This document shows, piece by piece, positions 62,926 to 64,000 of a stretch of DNA of 64,000 nucleotides (position 1 is the first letter of the stretch; each line of letters starts with the position of its first letter). The stretch is taken from contig CM034549.1 of NCBI GenBank assembly GCA_020055645.1, positions 25,069,930 to 25,133,929 on the forward strand, written 5' to 3'. The position numbers and the translations under genes were made by a program. Origin of the DNA: Tomocerus qinae (taxonomy: Eukaryota > Arthropoda > Collembola > Entomobryomorpha > Tomoceridae). The notes beneath the pieces were generated by a model. It had not been told where the DNA came from, ran no database searches, and saw only the letters and a program-made list of their open reading frames with translations.

Positions 62926-63894
62926 AAAGACTGATGGAATCGAGGAAGCAAATGCCATGTCATTAGCGACCGCGACAAAGTATTATTTAAAGCCAGCCAT
63001 AAAGTTATAACGTTTTCGATAAAAAATAGGACACGAAGTTAATTCATTTTTTTAAAACGCCCACAGAGAAGGTAAACCTTCAGTCAGGATGGTACTTCTA
63101 AAAGGTTACGGAGAGGATGGATTTAAATTTTTTACTAACTATGATAGCCGCAAGGGACGAGAATTGGTACACATCATTCAAAATATCTGTGAAGCATTCA
63201 AATACACTTCTGATTTAAATTAAGTCTAGAGTCTAGTCTAGATGTATTAATAAATAAATTATTAATTAAAAGTAACCTGACTAACTTTTTCCAGAATCAA
63301 AACCCCTATGCTGCATTAAACTTTTATTGGGAGCCCCTGAAGAGATGTGTAAGTATTTTTGACAATTCTTGCTTAAACAATATTACATAATATAGTTTCT
63401 TATTTAAACAGCCTTATGATAGCTTTTTGATAAATCGTTCATAGGTTCGTGTGGAAGGTCACGTTAAGAAATTAAGTGAAAAAGAATCCATGGAATATTT
63501 TGAATCTAGACCATTGGGAAGTCAAATAGGTGCTGCAGTCAGCCCTCAAAGTCAACCAATTTCAAATAGGGATGTTTTACTTGAAAGAGAAAAAGAACTG
63601 ATCGCAATTGGAAACACAGCAAAAATTCGCAAGCCAGAAAAATGGTACTAATAAATAAATATAGTTCATTTTAATTTGCAAACACTTTTCGATGAAATGG
63701 AATGTAAAACGTCAACTCATTTGAACAGGGGAGGTTACATTGTTGTGCCTGACACTGTTGAGTTTTGGCAAGGTCAAACAAATCGTATACATGATCGAAT
63801 ACGCTTTCGAAGACTGAAAACCGGAGAAAAAATTGATGACAAAATCTCCCATAGGGGAGTTAACGGTTGGGCTTATGAAAGACTAGCTCCTTAA
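62926..63894 (+). CDS. PNPO: Pyridoxine-5'-phosphate oxidase, 3' part after the insertion
   Basis: Remainder of PNPO. Exon parts: 62926-62979 (continuation of the broken exon), 63067-63166, 63295-63348, 63445-63644, 63729-63894; all phases agree, and the last codons encode YERLAP and TAA. Family signatures: [38 protein letters not shown] with SRKGREL (FMN and substrate phosphate binding), [47 protein letters not shown] and [10 protein letters not shown]. Residues are typical of active enzymes, so the gene was under selection until very recently. In this sequence it is cut from its N-terminal exon by the retrotransposon. Confidence 0.95.
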
Positions 63895-63956
63895 TGTGGA
63901 CAATTAAACTGTGATTTAATTGGCATTTGACACTTGTCTTTCCTTTCTGTGTTAGT

Positions 63957-63978
63957 ATGGTTAAATTACCAACTGAGG
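63957..63978 (+). other. Possible small exon of a further plus-strand gene
   Basis: A pyrimidine tract ending TTAG is followed by TATGGTTAAATTACCAACTG and, after AGG, a strong GTGAGT donor. It could be a first coding exon (MVKLPTE) or an internal microexon of a gene lying beyond the window, or chance. Confidence 0.25.
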
Positions 63979-64000
63979 GTGAGTAGTCTATAGGTGGTAA

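Overview
This is eukaryotic DNA from an animal, most likely an arthropod. It is AT-rich, the genes are split by short GT-AG introns (about 65 bp to 1 kb), and the recognisable genes are animal families: M13 neprilysin-like metallopeptidases, heparan-sulfate glucuronyl C5-epimerase and pyridoxine-5'-phosphate oxidase. I cannot name the species from sequence alone.

Layout. The left two thirds (1-42,766) hold four neprilysin-like genes, all on the minus strand and head to tail: NEP-A (1-3,093, 3' end off the window), NEP-B (17,977-21,440), NEP-C (28,206-32,978) and NEP-D (38,532-42,766). I rebuilt each exon by exon. The models stay in phase and share most intron positions, so this is a tandem duplication cluster. 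NEP-A, C and D are type II membrane proteins. NEP-B has a signal peptide instead and lacks the N-terminal Cys pair. NEP-D is the only visible copy with a canonical substrate-binding NAFY motif. Between NEP-A and NEP-B lies a five-exon orphan gene (7,942-8,891) with a possible alternative, membrane-anchored first exon (9,400-9,652). The stretches between genes look non-coding.

From 42.8 to 48.9 kb there is no gene. This stretch has a 10-bp tandem array and a 397-bp element with 15-bp terminal inverted repeats and an 8-bp target duplication, the pattern of a non-autonomous hAT-type transposon filled with GGCTC arrays. Glce (48,904-51,435, minus) follows, and PNPO runs the other way on the plus strand.

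The most striking region is 54,308-62,921. An 8,614-bp Ty3/gypsy-type LTR retrotransposon with two apparently identical 413-bp LTRs sits inside a coding exon of PNPO, flanked by a 4-bp duplication (CTGT). The element carries a primer-binding-type site, a leader splice donor, two small leader ORFs, gag with a CCHC knuckle, a textbook -1 frameshift signal (UUUAAAC plus stem-loop), protease-RT-RNase H and integrase. In the place where env would lie it has a third ORF, preceded by a strong splice acceptor. This ORF encodes not an envelope but an Rrp6/EXOSC10-like 3'-5' exoribonuclease: DEDDy exonuclease domain, HRDC-like region and CCHC zinc knuckle. I consider this captured RNA-decay nuclease the best candidate for an undescribed system here. 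Gag, the RNase H/integrase junction and ORF3 each contain a one-base frame break, so this copy may be defective, may use recoding, or may carry assembly indels.
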